From Sphingobacterium prati (lineage in GTDB: Bacteria > Bacteroidota > Bacteroidia > Sphingobacteriales > Sphingobacteriaceae), in assembly GCF_013167215.1 (NCBI RefSeq), contig NZ_JABJWY010000039.1, positions 255,144 to 319,143 of the forward strand: a stretch of 64,000 nt of DNA, in the 5' to 3' direction. Positions 36,227-44,530 of the stretch are shown here, in pieces. Below the pieces are notes generated by a model. That model made no database searches and was not told the DNA's origin. It saw nothing but the letters and a program-made list of their open reading frames with translations. The translations under genes and the position numbers were made by a program. How positions within the stretch are numbered: the first letter of the stretch is position 1; each line of letters opens with the position of its first letter.

Positions 36227-36901
36227 ATGAAATTTTTAGGAATTAGCGCGGTTTTTTTATTAATGGTTCAACTGGTATTTGGACAGGCAAAACAAAATGT
36301 GGGAGATTTTAGTTCAGTTGTCGCTACAGATAAAATACAAGTTGAATTGATCAAGGCAAATGAATCGTTGGTGACCTTTGAAGGACAGAATTACGAGAAT
36401 GTGAAGGTGGTCAATACAAATGGTGCTTTAGCTTTAAAAATGAATACCCTAAATATGTTGCAGGGCGGTAATATCTCTGTGAAAGTATATTATAAAAGTC
36501 TGAAAAACGTGGAGGCTAAAAAGGGCGCAAAGGTATTTGCAACGTCAAACAATACAGTGGTAGCTGACCACCTCAAGGTCTATGCATCCGAAGGAGGCTT
36601 GGTTGATTTGTACGCAGACGCAAAAAGTACGGATGTCAAAGTAACCTCTGGCGCAACGATAGCACTTTATGGTAAAGCCGACAAACAGGTGATAATCTCT
36701 AATTTTGGTGGTAAATATGAGGGTAAAGATTTTAAAACAAAAACAACTACCGTTACTGTAAATGGTGGTGGAAAAGCTGAAGTACATGCTGTGGATGCAA
36801 TTGAAACAAAGACACGTGGCGGCGGTACGATAGATGTCTACGGCAAGCCAGAACAACGGGTTGAAAAGAAAATGGCAGGGGGCACAGTTAACTTTAAATA
36901 G
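36227..36901 (+). CDS. Exported head-GIN/DUF2807 beta-helix protein
   Basis: A 224-aa exported protein (signal MKFLGISAVFLLMVQLVFGQ) with a DUF2807-type domain: repetitive short strands such as VKVTSGATIALYGKADKQVI and VTVNGGGKAEVHAVDAIETK, forming a predicted right-handed beta-helix. The typical N-terminal FDRV...G motif is modified (VGDFSSVVATDKIQVELIK). Family function is poorly known; usually envelope or surface located. Single gene. Confidence 0.82.
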   Translation: MKFLGISAVFLLMVQLVFGQAKQNVGDFSSVVATDKIQVELIKANESLVTFEGQNYENVKVVNTNGALALKMNTLNMLQGGNISVKVYYKSLKNVEAKKGAKVFATSNNTVVADHLKVYASEGGLVDLYADAKSTDVKVTSGATIALYGKADKQVIISNFGGKYEGKDFKTKTTTVTVNGGGKAEVHAVDAIETKTRGGGTIDVYGKPEQRVEKKMAGGTVNFK

Positions 36902-37133
36902 GAAACTGTCTTGATTTTGTCAATTTTTACGCTATGAATTTTTGATCAACTGCTGCGAAAATTTAAGAAAATTAGAGTTAAAAGATAAAATCAAAGGTTT
37001 TAGGCTAGAAAGGCGTTAATAAACGTTTAACCTTTTTGTTAAAAAGGTCAAATATTTTGTTTTTCTAGTCTGGAACCTTCTTCATTTGCGCTTAAAATAC
37101 TTATTTTTGTGGGGGAATAATAAATATTGTATT

Positions 37134-37802
37134 ATGGCAAAGCGTAATTATGTTTCAAATTCTACGGAATCTACGCGCATGTTTAAAAATGACTTTTTAG
37201 AGTCATTGACGAAAGTGCACTGGAGCGTACCTTTGATTTTCTATGTACCCGTAGTTGTTTTTTTTTCGTATAAAGCTCTAGTCTGGGGAGATGTTGACCT
37301 ATTAACATATATTGGATATTTTGTTTTTGGATTGGCATTCTGGACTGCATTTGAATATGCATTACATCGTTGGGTATTTCATTTTCACCCAACATCAGAA
37401 TGGGGGAAAAGGATCGCTTTTATCTTTCACGGTGTACATCATGACTACCCAAGGGATAGGATGCGTTTGGTCATGCCCCTTTCAGCGAGTATTCCATTGG
37501 CGGCCCTAGTGTATTTTGGATTTACGTTGTTCTTTTCGAATGAGTTTATTTTGGCTTGCTTTTTCGCTGGATTTATGGTGGGTTACCTGATTTATGATGA
37601 ATGTCACTACGCCATGCACCACGCAAATTTTAAGAGTGGTATTTTCAAACGTATTAAACAACATCATATGCTGCACCATTATTCGGATCCTGAAAAAGGA
37701 TTTGGTGTGAGTTCGTCCTTATGGGATGAAATCTTACGCTCGGGGTTTGAGGAAAAAGAATCCAAAAAAGAGACGTCGACATTAAAAGAAGAAAAAGCAT
37801 AA
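37134..37802 (+). CDS. Fatty acid hydroxylase / sterol desaturase family protein
   Basis: A 222-aa membrane di-iron oxygenase from ATG 37134 (MAKRNYVSNS); the frame opens 16 codons earlier. Histidine boxes: HRWVFHFH, HGVHHDYP, HYAMHH, and QHHMLHHY, the full set expected for fatty acid 2-hydroxylase-type members. Two to four hydrophobic segments surround them (WSVPLIFYVPVVVFF and ILACFFAGFMVGYLI). By family it probably hydroxylates sphingolipid or other acyl chains, which would fit a sphingolipid-making bacterium; substrate not shown. Confidence 0.88.
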   Translation: MAKRNYVSNSTESTRMFKNDFLESLTKVHWSVPLIFYVPVVVFFSYKALVWGDVDLLTYIGYFVFGLAFWTAFEYALHRWVFHFHPTSEWGKRIAFIFHGVHHDYPRDRMRLVMPLSASIPLAALVYFGFTLFFSNEFILACFFAGFMVGYLIYDECHYAMHHANFKSGIFKRIKQHHMLHHYSDPEKGFGVSSSLWDEILRSGFEEKESKKETSTLKEEKA

Positions 37803-37823
37803 CGCTTTTTAACACATTATAAT

Positions 37824-37855
37824 AAAAAGCCTTTGGAGATATCCAAAGGCTTTTT
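37824..37855 (+). terminator. Terminator of the hydroxylase gene
   Basis: AAAAAGCCTTTGGA / TCCAAAGGCTTTTT, 14-bp perfect stem with 4-nt loop and a T-tract: strong terminator. Confidence 0.9.
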
Positions 37856-37942
37856 TGCTGGTAATATTTTCCTATATGATGGATGATATTATGAAAATGT
37901 AAATAACTCTTCTTATGCCCTGCCAATGGGCAATATATTGAA

Positions 37943-38095
37943 ATGGAAAGTATATACGAAAGACGCTCTAAATATGCATTGAAAAGAATGAGGGAACGAT
38001 TTTTTATCTTTATTGAACTAGTTGATACGTGGTGTAAATGCGCGCAAAAAAGTATTCTGGAAAAAGCGAAGTATTGTCCTTGGGCTAAAGAATAA
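37943..38095 (+). CDS. Putative 50-aa small protein
   Basis: An ATG-started frame of 50 codons plus TAA in a stretch otherwise without genes. The peptide is basic and ordered in character: MESIYERRSKYALKRMRERF, then a short hydrophobic FIFIELVDTW, then three cysteines in WCKC and YCPWAKE. A terminator hairpin begins 2 nt after the stop codon, which supports a transcript ending here. No homolog recognised. Could also be a chance ORF. Confidence 0.4.
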   Translation: MESIYERRSKYALKRMRERFFIFIELVDTWCKCAQKSILEKAKYCPWAKE

Positions 38096-38096
38096 A

Positions 38097-38134
38097 AAAA
38101 AATCCTGCAAGCGATAATACCTGCAGGATTTTTT
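38097..38134. terminator. Bidirectional terminator
   Basis: AAAAAATCCTGCA / TGCAGGATTTTTT (38097-38109, 38122-38134), 13-bp perfect stem with A- and T-tracts on the outer sides, between the small plus-strand ORF and the convergent outer membrane gene. Confidence 0.85.
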
Positions 38135-38155
38135 GTTTTCGGATATATTGTTTTT

Positions 38156-38680
38156 TTATTTCAATACAAATTTGAATCCCAATGAGAAACGGGATGGTTC
38201 AAAGTCAGAGCCATGAGACAAATTCCACCATGGTTTCCAGTCAAAATGCATCGCCAATGGAGCTGAAGGAATACGGAACTCCAAGCCTAATGCTGGGCGG
38301 ATAGCAAAAAAAGTTTCGGTATCACCATCTTTCCAATGATAGTCATCGTCCCAGTCATCATGCCATTTGCCATAATCTACAAACGATACTTGCGGACCAA
38401 CACCTACGTACCAAGACAAACCACGTGTTCCTGGAATCCGCTGGTTGTAAGAATAATCTACCCCAACTACGGTGATGTTATCACCAAATAATACCTGTGC
38501 ATTTCCGGCGTCATTGCCACCAAAGTTGTGTTTGATCTGCGGACCAAACAGTGATTGACCGTCCCCTAAGTCAATTCCCAAGCCGATGGCTGTGCGGTAA
38601 GGAGTTTGCGCATTTGCTTTCTGGTTAATGGCAAATACGAATGTAAAAAGTGTCAGAATAGGTAGAAGTACTTTTTTCAT
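38156..38680 (-). CDS. Predicted outer membrane beta-barrel protein
   Basis: A 174-aa exported protein (signal MKKVLLPILTLFTFVFAINQ, cut after ANA) whose mature part alternates polar and hydrophobic residues in short strands (YRTAIGLGIDLG, SWYVGVGPQVSFVDYG, FFAIRPALGLEFRI) and ends in the aromatic/hydrophobic SLGFKFVLK, typical of outer membrane barrels. An Asp/His/Trp-rich loop (WHDDWDDDYHWKDGD) could bind metal. About eight strands; function unknown. Confidence 0.75.
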   Translation of the reverse strand: MKKVLLPILTLFTFVFAINQKANAQTPYRTAIGLGIDLGDGQSLFGPQIKHNFGGNDAGNAQVLFGDNITVVGVDYSYNQRIPGTRGLSWYVGVGPQVSFVDYGKWHDDWDDDYHWKDGDTETFFAIRPALGLEFRIPSAPLAMHFDWKPWWNLSHGSDFEPSRFSLGFKFVLK

Positions 38681-38947
38681 GATATTTTTAAAAAATGTTA
38701 GCGTTAAGTTTTCGAACTAAAAACTTTTGCTGTTGGGACAAATATCTTGCCAAATAGGCGTTTCTTGCCGGCATAGGGTGTTTTTTTTATTAACTAATTT
38801 ATTTTAAGTGTATTAATTTCGTTTTATTTGACGGTGTGATACATCTAAGCTAAAATTGACAAAACGTTATCTGTTGCAATATTGTTTATTTTATAAATAC
38901 ATGATGAATCAACTAATTTGTAATATAACGGGCTAAAATTTCTCACC

Positions 38948-39148
38948 ATGGAGCATATTCAAATCAATAGAAAAAAAATAGAACAATGGCTAGCAGAGGG
39001 CTATGACGTGTTACAGGAAGGCAAGCTTTTAAAAATCGAAGGGGACCTGCCGGAATTTTTGGCTCAATTTGATGATGAAGCCGAACCAAAAACCTATTTG
39101 CTAAAAGAATTGGTGACTTGGCCGGAAGAAGAACTTAAAAAATTGTAA
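38948..39148 (+). CDS. Small hypothetical protein, first of a pair
   Basis: A 66-aa acidic soluble protein (MEHIQINRKKIEQWLAEGYD to WPEEELKKL). No family recognised. It is followed after only 6 nt by a second small gene, and both have good start codons and matching codon use, so they look like a two-gene unit. Confidence 0.6.
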   Translation: MEHIQINRKKIEQWLAEGYDVLQEGKLLKIEGDLPEFLAQFDDEAEPKTYLLKELVTWPEEELKKL

Positions 39149-39154
39149 GGAAAT

Positions 39155-39451
39155 ATGGAACAAATGAAGATAGCAGCCGAAAAAATAGTGCCAATAGATT
39201 TTGAGGCAGAGGAACTACCTCGAGAAATTCGGGAATTACGCCCTGTTGTATTCAGAGAAGAAACTTCTTATTGGTGCTTATTGGGTCCAGATCCGCACCG
39301 TGGTGTTTTTGGAAATGGTGAGTCGCCAGCGGAGGCATTAGAAGATTGGTTAATAAATCTTCGAAAACGGTTGAAACAATCAGATGAAAATGATGAATTA
39401 GTAAATTATATTAAGGATAGCCTAGATGCCTCTAACCGTGATGTCTGGTGA
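39155..39451 (+). CDS. Small hypothetical protein, HicB-like in part
   Basis: A 98-aa soluble protein. The middle (SYWCLLGPDPHRGVFGNGES then PAEALEDWLINLRKRL) resembles the G-x-G-x-T/S-P-x-EA-L pattern of the HicB fold, where a beta strand and loop lead into a helix. The partner gene upstream is not like HicA toxin (no GSH motif), so a toxin-antitoxin call is not justified. Likely co-transcribed with the 66-aa gene. Confidence 0.55.
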   Translation: MEQMKIAAEKIVPIDFEAEELPREIRELRPVVFREETSYWCLLGPDPHRGVFGNGESPAEALEDWLINLRKRLKQSDENDELVNYIKDSLDASNRDVW

Positions 39452-39574
39452 TGAGACGGTCAATTTAAGATTTAAATTTAGCTAAAGTAGAATTTACCTC
39501 AGGATCTTTTGGCCAATATCTGTAAAATGTATCTTTTAACCGTTAAACAATGTTGCTTACTTTTGTCTGGTCTT

Positions 39575-40513
39575 TTATTGCACAAATTTAGAACTTATTC
39601 CTCTTTTCTTGATATAAAAATTTAACGCTCTACCTGCCTCGATCGGACGATCAGTACTCAAGATATCTGCACCGCGTTCAATGAAGCTGGCATATAGCTG
39701 AAATCCTTTTTTTGCGGCCTGTCTGTCTAGATTGCCTTGTGTACCCAGAATACACATAACACCATGATCATGCAGTACTTTGATCAGCTGCGGATCAGCT
39801 TCCCGCGTCCCGACGAAGGCCAATAATTTATTGTCTGGAATATCTTTTTCGTTGAGACGGGCGAGATCATCTAGGTTTTTCACTGAGGCGGATATCATCA
39901 GATCCCCGGCCAGATTGTGTACTTTTCCGGCCTGACCAGTGCTATAAGTAATGATAACAACACTGGATTCAGCACGTTGTTTGCGAATCACATTGATTAC
40001 GGATTCGTAAGGTACCTCATTTTTAATGTCCAGTGTGAAAATGACCTTACCCTTTCCCCATGCGAGCGCTTCGTCGAGTGTAGGGATTTTATAGGGTGTT
40101 ATTTTCTTGTCGTTGTCTACCAACCTTAGTTTTTTGAGTTCGGCCAATGTACGTTCATTAACAGACCCTCGGCCTGTTGTGGTACGGCTGAGTGTATTAT
40201 CATGCATCAGTACCAGTGCCGAATCTTTGCTAAGCCTGACATCGCACTCCACAATAACGGGCTGCAGGCTGGCATTATATGCAAAGGTTTCTAAGGCATT
40301 TTCCGGATAGCCTGAGGTAGGTCCTCCACGATGCAGGCTAACGAGCGGATAGCGGTTGTCATCATAGGTCAGAAACTGATAAAGGTCCTCTACCGTTGTC
40401 AGCTGAATACGCCTGCCCACAGGTAAACCGTCTGTGTCACCACCATGGCGAAAACAGCTGCTTACAGTTATACAGGTCAGAAATAAAAAGAAGCAGTACA
40501 GGCGTATTCTCAT
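39575..40513 (-). CDS. Glycerophosphodiester phosphodiesterase lipoprotein
   Basis: A 312-aa lipoprotein (lipobox VSSC, Cys 20) hydrolysing glycerophosphodiesters to glycerol 3-phosphate and alcohol. The catalytic set is visible: H61-R62, E71-N72, E89 and D91 (calcium ligands) and H104-D105. It has the later conserved FTLDIKNEV, ISASVKN and STDRP segments of the family. Minus strand, 17 nt after aroK, so possibly last gene of a shikimate kinase-led operon. Confidence 0.93.
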   Translation of the reverse strand: MRIRLYCFFLFLTCITVSSCFRHGGDTDGLPVGRRIQLTTVEDLYQFLTYDDNRYPLVSLHRGGPTSGYPENALETFAYNASLQPVIVECDVRLSKDSALVLMHDNTLSRTTTGRGSVNERTLAELKKLRLVDNDKKITPYKIPTLDEALAWGKGKVIFTLDIKNEVPYESVINVIRKQRAESSVVIITYSTGQAGKVHNLAGDLMISASVKNLDDLARLNEKDIPDNKLLAFVGTREADPQLIKVLHDHGVMCILGTQGNLDRQAAKKGFQLYASFIERGADILSTDRPIEAGRALNFYIKKRGISSKFVQ

Positions 40514-40530
40514 TATTGACTATTGTGCGG

Positions 40531-41046
40531 TTATAAATTATGCTGATTGATCAGGGTCACTAATGTTTCTACTGTTGTATTGAGCTGATCTATTGTCAGA
40601 TGAGCCTGGGTATAATAAGGCTCGCGTTCCGTTAATTTCTCCTCAATAAAAGTCCTTAATTCTTCCGGTGATTTTCCGATCAGAATAGGTCGTTTATGTA
40701 ATTTTGATTGCGACAGACGGTCAAATAAAGCTTTGGGTGTCATTTGTAGATACACTGCGTATCCATTGGCTTTGATCCAATCCATGTTATCAAAAAAACA
40801 GGGCGCACCACCACCCGTAGAGATAACGGCGTAGCTGTCCACAAATTTACGGAGCTGCTCCCGCTCTAGTTTTCGAAATTCTTCTTCACCATATTGACCG
40901 AAATATTCAGTGATGCTCATACCGATCTGTTTCACAATCTCCTCGTCGGTATCGATAAAAGGTAAATCTAATTTGCTGGCCAGCTTTTTTCCCAATGTGG
41001 TCTTTCCACTGCCCATATAGCCAATCAAAAATATAGGTTTAGGCAT
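40531..41046 (-). CDS. aroK: Shikimate kinase
   Basis: A 171-aa cytoplasmic kinase phosphorylating shikimate at O3 in aromatic amino acid synthesis. P-loop GYMGSGKTTLGKKLA (residues 9-23), shikimate-binding DTDEEIV and the FRKLEREQL helix with its Arg, and the VISTGGGAPCF motif are all intact. It ends 17 nt before the GDPD gene and begins 6 nt after the DoxX gene, in a tight minus-strand series. Confidence 0.95.
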   Translation of the reverse strand: MPKPIFLIGYMGSGKTTLGKKLASKLDLPFIDTDEEIVKQIGMSITEYFGQYGEEEFRKLEREQLRKFVDSYAVISTGGGAPCFFDNMDWIKANGYAVYLQMTPKALFDRLSQSKLHKRPILIGKSPEELRTFIEEKLTEREPYYTQAHLTIDQLNTTVETLVTLINQHNL

Positions 41047-41052
41047 ATTGTA

Positions 41053-42240
41053 TTATTTGTCCTTACTTAAAAAATTGTCTTCAATCGTCTTTGCGTCCGG
41101 GAAATTGTTGTAGTGCCATTTGCCCATTACATTTCCACCTTTTAAAAGGATTACACCCGGATTGGCTCTGACCATACTTTTCAATGGAATTAAATCCGCA
41201 TAATAAATTTCTGCAATCAATTGCATTTTGTCACTCAGGTATTGTGCGTCTTTGGATGCTGAGGCGGTCAGTAGGACAACACGGAGACCATTGTAATCTT
41301 TCGTCATCTGTGTCACTGTCTGATTGATTTTCTGAATGGCATTAATATTGGTTGATGAAAGATCCTTGGCGACGATGATAATATTATAATAAGGGTTTGC
41401 AATGATCTCTTGTGTATGATCAGTACCGTCTGCGTCAGTAATTAAAAGGTCGGGGATGGGAATATCATAACCTTTTTTGATGAGTTTACTTTCAGGTTCA
41501 CCAATGATTTCCCAAGACTCATCTTCCCATAGTTTATCTGCCATGTACACTTTATCATTCACTTTCTTGGTCTCGCCCGTTTTTTTGTTTTTCATGGTAT
41601 AGAGCTGCTCAAAGACATCGCCCTGTTTACCTTCTGGAAGGACCATCAGGGATGGTAGATTGTTACCAATTTTATAGGGCAAGAAATCAATAAAAGGAAG
41701 ATAATTGACCGTATAAATGCCAATTCCCAATGAAACGATGGCAGTAACCAGGGTGACAACAAATTGATTGCCCGATCCTTTGATAATGGACCGGATCTGT
41801 TTGCGGTTAAAGAAGATAATCAGAATCAAGGCCAATAGCACAAGATCTTTGGAAAAGGATTGCCAAGGAGTTAGTGGGATGGCATCACCAAAGCAGCCAC
41901 AGGAAGTCACGACTTCGAAAAATGCGGAATAGAATGTCAGAAAGGTGAAAAAAAGGATCAATAACAGTAATCCCCAAGCCACCAAATTGGCGTAGACACC
42001 AAACAACAGTAGGGCACCCAAGAGGATTTCAAAGCCACAGATCACCACAGCTATGGCCGTAGCGTATTCATTGAAGGTGGTCAGGTGAAACACTTCAAAA
42101 TATTCCTGCAGTTTATAGCCGAAGCCGGTAGGGTCATTGGCCTTAATAAATCCAGAGAAAATAAAAAGAAGACCAGTGAAAATGCGACAAAAACCTAAAA
42201 GGTAATTTGTTTTAGTTGTCTGTTGTGCTGCTGTCATCAT
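41053..42240 (-). CDS. DoxX-like membrane protein with thioredoxin-like C-terminus (BT_3928 type)
   Basis: A 395-aa membrane protein. Four hydrophobic segments in residues ~10-150 form a DoxX/MauE-like domain (FCRIFTGLLFIFSGFIKAND at its start; a Cys pair VVTSCGCFGD may be redox active). A fifth segment (VTLVTAIVSLGIGIYTVNYL) leads to an extracytoplasmic domain with a thioredoxin-like region (NIIIVAKDLSSTNINAIQKI to GVILLKGGNVMGKWHY) lacking a CxxC. Widespread in Bacteroidota next to DUF1599; function uncertain, perhaps in redox or folding. Confidence 0.88.
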   Translation of the reverse strand: MMTAAQQTTKTNYLLGFCRIFTGLLFIFSGFIKANDPTGFGYKLQEYFEVFHLTTFNEYATAIAVVICGFEILLGALLLFGVYANLVAWGLLLLILFFTFLTFYSAFFEVVTSCGCFGDAIPLTPWQSFSKDLVLLALILIIFFNRKQIRSIIKGSGNQFVVTLVTAIVSLGIGIYTVNYLPFIDFLPYKIGNNLPSLMVLPEGKQGDVFEQLYTMKNKKTGETKKVNDKVYMADKLWEDESWEIIGEPESKLIKKGYDIPIPDLLITDADGTDHTQEIIANPYYNIIIVAKDLSSTNINAIQKINQTVTQMTKDYNGLRVVLLTASASKDAQYLSDKMQLIAEIYYADLIPLKSMVRANPGVILLKGGNVMGKWHYNNFPDAKTIEDNFLSKDK

Positions 42241-42244
42241 TCAA

Positions 42245-42787
42245 TTATTGTTGTGCGAGTCCTAACTTAATTAAGGCAAAAACTGCGTAGTTAAGCATAT
42301 CCTGGTAATTGGCATTAATTCCTTCGGAAACAATAGTTTGTCCATCGTTATCTTCGATCTGTTTGACACGGTGAATTTTCATTAAGATCAAATCCGTCAT
42401 CGAAGAAACGCGCATATCACGCCAAGCCTCACCATAATCGTGATTTTTGGCCAGCATGAGGTCTCTGGTTTCCGTTACCTTTTCGGTATATTTTTGATTT
42501 ACGAAGACCGGATCGAGGTTTTCCTCCCCATCTTCACCAAGATCAATTTGGATCATGGCCATAATGCAGTAATTAATGATACCAATGTATTCATCTACGA
42601 CACCTTCACCAACTTTAGATACTTTTTTGATCTCAAGGGTACGTATACGTTGCGCCTTGATATAAATCTGGTCAGTAATGGAGGATAGTCGCATGATCCG
42701 CCATGCCGTACCATAATCTTTTGTTTTTTTTATAAATAATTCTTGACAGTGCTTGATCACACTGTTATATTCCTGAATAGTATCCAT
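42245..42787 (-). CDS. DUF1599 domain-containing protein
   Basis: A 180-aa cytoplasmic protein from ATG 42787 (MDTIQEYNSV). The longer ORF start at 42835 lies inside a -7 promoter box, so it is rejected. The protein has two similar halves: KDYGTAWRIMRLSSITDQIY (first) and HDYGEAWRDMRVSSMTDLIL (second), each in a helical repeat. The DYG-AWR motifs suggest an all-alpha nucleotidohydrolase-like fold, but the function is not known. Next gene is the DoxX protein, 4 nt away: likely operon. Confidence 0.9.
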   Translation of the reverse strand: MDTIQEYNSVIKHCQELFIKKTKDYGTAWRIMRLSSITDQIYIKAQRIRTLEIKKVSKVGEGVVDEYIGIINYCIMAMIQIDLGEDGEENLDPVFVNQKYTEKVTETRDLMLAKNHDYGEAWRDMRVSSMTDLILMKIHRVKQIEDNDGQTIVSEGINANYQDMLNYAVFALIKLGLAQQ

Positions 42788-42832
42788 ATCGTTTTTGAAA
42801 AGAACTTGATGAGACAAGTCGAGATTATATGA

Positions 42833-42840
42833 CAAATATA
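42833..42840 (-). promoter_or_regulatory. -7 promoter box of the DUF1599 gene
   Basis: TATATTTG on the minus strand, 46 nt before the chosen start. It fixes the start codon by overlapping the more distal candidate. No -33 TTTG at the standard spacing. Confidence 0.5.
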
Positions 42841-43073
42841 ATTAGAAAATAGTACTTCTAATGGTCAAATGAATGTACAATTTGTGCTATTTTGCTAAAA
42901 TTTAAATAAATATTTGAGATATTTCCGGTATCAAAACGTTTAAAGATTGTATTGGAATAACAAATTTGTAGCGTACATGACAAATAAACTTGTAAATAAA
43001 GGTAAATTTATCTTAGTTTATTATAATGCTCAACGTTGATGACCAACTTTGAACAGTAAGAAAATAGAAATTC

Positions 43074-43871
43074 ATGAATTTTCAACAACCTATAATTCGC
43101 GAGGTAGAAATTATCCGATATGTTCAGCCATTTCGGGAAGGTGGATCTTTGCCTGCACTAGTCGATGCGGACGATGGCTTTAGTTATGTCATCAAATTTA
43201 GAGGAGCAGGACAGGGCCGTAAGGCACTCATTGCTGAACTGATCGGTGGAGAGTTGGCCAGGCTTCTAAAATTAAGAGTGCCTGAAATCGTCTTCGCACA
43301 TCTTGATGAGTCTTTTGGGCGCTCCGAACCGGACGAAGAAATACAGGATCTACTCAAATTTAGCGTAGGGAAAAACCTCGGGCTTCACTTTCTGAGTGGG
43401 GCGGTAACTTTTGATGCCAATGTCGACCTGATCGGAGCGGAAGAGGCTTCAAAAATTGTGTGGCTGGATGCTTTACTGATGAATGTTGACCGTACAGTAA
43501 GGAATACAAATATGCTGATCTGGCATAAGGAGCTATGGCTGATTGATCATGGTGCAGCTTTGTATTTCCACCACAGCTGGGACAACTGGGAAGAGCAAGC
43601 GGTCAAACCCTTTGTGCAGATCAAAGACCATGTGCTATTAAAAAATGCCGCCATCGTCGAAAAAATAAATACTGACTTTAGCGCTATTTTTACCGAGGAT
43701 GTTTTTCGTAAGGTATTAGCTGTTGTGCCGGATGAATGGTTAGCGGACTCCGAACGTGAACTGTCTGCGACAGAAGCGAGAGAGGTATACGTATCCTTCC
43801 TAAAACAACGTATGGCTAATTCGTCAATTTTTGTAAAACAGATAGAAGATGCCAGAAAAAACCTTATATGA
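43074..43871 (+). CDS. HipA-family kinase-like protein (HipA_2)
   Basis: A 265-aa soluble protein of the HipA_2 kinase group, much smaller than canonical HipA. The ATP lysine is probably K41 (SYVIKFRGAGQG), the catalytic loop is D139-x4-N144 (NVDRTVRNTN), and the metal-binding D158 sits in LIDHGAALYF in place of DFG. All three positions are intact, so activity is likely. Substrate unknown. It overlaps the next gene by 23 nt. No HipB-like antitoxin is adjacent, so persister toxin function should not be assumed. Confidence 0.85.
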   Translation: MNFQQPIIREVEIIRYVQPFREGGSLPALVDADDGFSYVIKFRGAGQGRKALIAELIGGELARLLKLRVPEIVFAHLDESFGRSEPDEEIQDLLKFSVGKNLGLHFLSGAVTFDANVDLIGAEEASKIVWLDALLMNVDRTVRNTNMLIWHKELWLIDHGAALYFHHSWDNWEEQAVKPFVQIKDHVLLKNAAIVEKINTDFSAIFTEDVFRKVLAVVPDEWLADSERELSATEAREVYVSFLKQRMANSSIFVKQIEDARKNLI

Positions 43872-44232
43872 ATATGCTGTGGTACGATTGGTACCACGTG
43901 TAGAGCGTGAGGAATTTATCAATGTTGGTATCGCGCTCTATTGCCGTAAATATCGTTTTGCCAAGATGGTTTATGCCGTAGATGAGCAAAAGGTACGCGC
44001 GCTTTGTCCTAAAATTGAACTGGAACTGATTGAGAACCATTTGTCCTCCTTTCAACGAATCTGTAATGGGGATAAAGATGCCGGAAAACTAGCAGCATTG
44101 GATATTACAGAACGTTTCCGATGGCTTACCGCCAAACGCAGCACGGTTATCCAATGTTCGGCTTCGCATCCCGGACTCTGTGAAGATCCTGAAGCAACAT
44201 TACAAAATCTGTTTGAGCGCTTAGTGCTTTAA
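43849..44232 (+). CDS. DUF3037 domain-containing protein
   Basis: A 127-aa soluble protein. The opening YEYAVVRLVPRVEREEFINV then GIALYCRKYRFA is the diagnostic DUF3037 core. It starts 23 nt before the end of the HipA-like kinase gene, in another frame, so the two are translationally coupled. The pair is conserved across many phyla with no known function; the small protein could be a substrate or regulator of the kinase. That link is inference. Confidence 0.88.
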   Translation: MPEKTLYEYAVVRLVPRVEREEFINVGIALYCRKYRFAKMVYAVDEQKVRALCPKIELELIENHLSSFQRICNGDKDAGKLAALDITERFRWLTAKRSTVIQCSASHPGLCEDPEATLQNLFERLVL

Positions 44233-44241
44233 GAGGCATAA

Positions 44242-44265
44242 GCAGGTTTCTAAATTGGAACCTGC
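44242..44265. terminator. Weak hairpin after DUF3037
   Basis: GCAGGTT / AACCTGC, 7 bp plus a wobble and G-C pair, 10 nt after the stop codon. No U-tract, so it is a weak candidate. Confidence 0.3.
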
Positions 44266-44405
44266 ACTAATGCGATGAAGAAATGATATTGATGAGACGG
44301 CAATGGGAGGAAGTCTGGAGTTGTCCTAAAAATCAAATAAAGATAAAAAATGATTTAATCATATAGTTAAGTGGTAATAAGGCTTAATCTATCAATATTG
44401 TATAG

Positions 44406-44413
44406 TATCTTTG
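44406..44413 (+). promoter_or_regulatory. -7 promoter box of cysE
   Basis: TATCTTTG fits TAnnTTTG, 118 nt before the start codon; -33 element not clear. A long leader is implied; no known riboswitch was recognised in it. Confidence 0.4.
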
Positions 44414-44530
44414 TTTAAGAATAAAGCTCTTGCAGATCAAAGAGAGACATTAAATTTGTATGTTTCTCCATTATTAGAATTCTATACAATAGAAACTTGA
44501 GCTAAGATTGTTTAATATTTACTTTTGAAG

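Noticed and set aside
38948-39451. HicAB toxin-antitoxin module
   Set aside because: The first protein lacks the HicA GSH motif and double-stranded RNA-binding pattern; only the second has a partial HicB-like pattern.
43074-43871. Canonical HipBA persister toxin
   Set aside because: The protein is about 60% of HipA length and no HipB-like DNA-binding antitoxin is adjacent; the partner is DUF3037.
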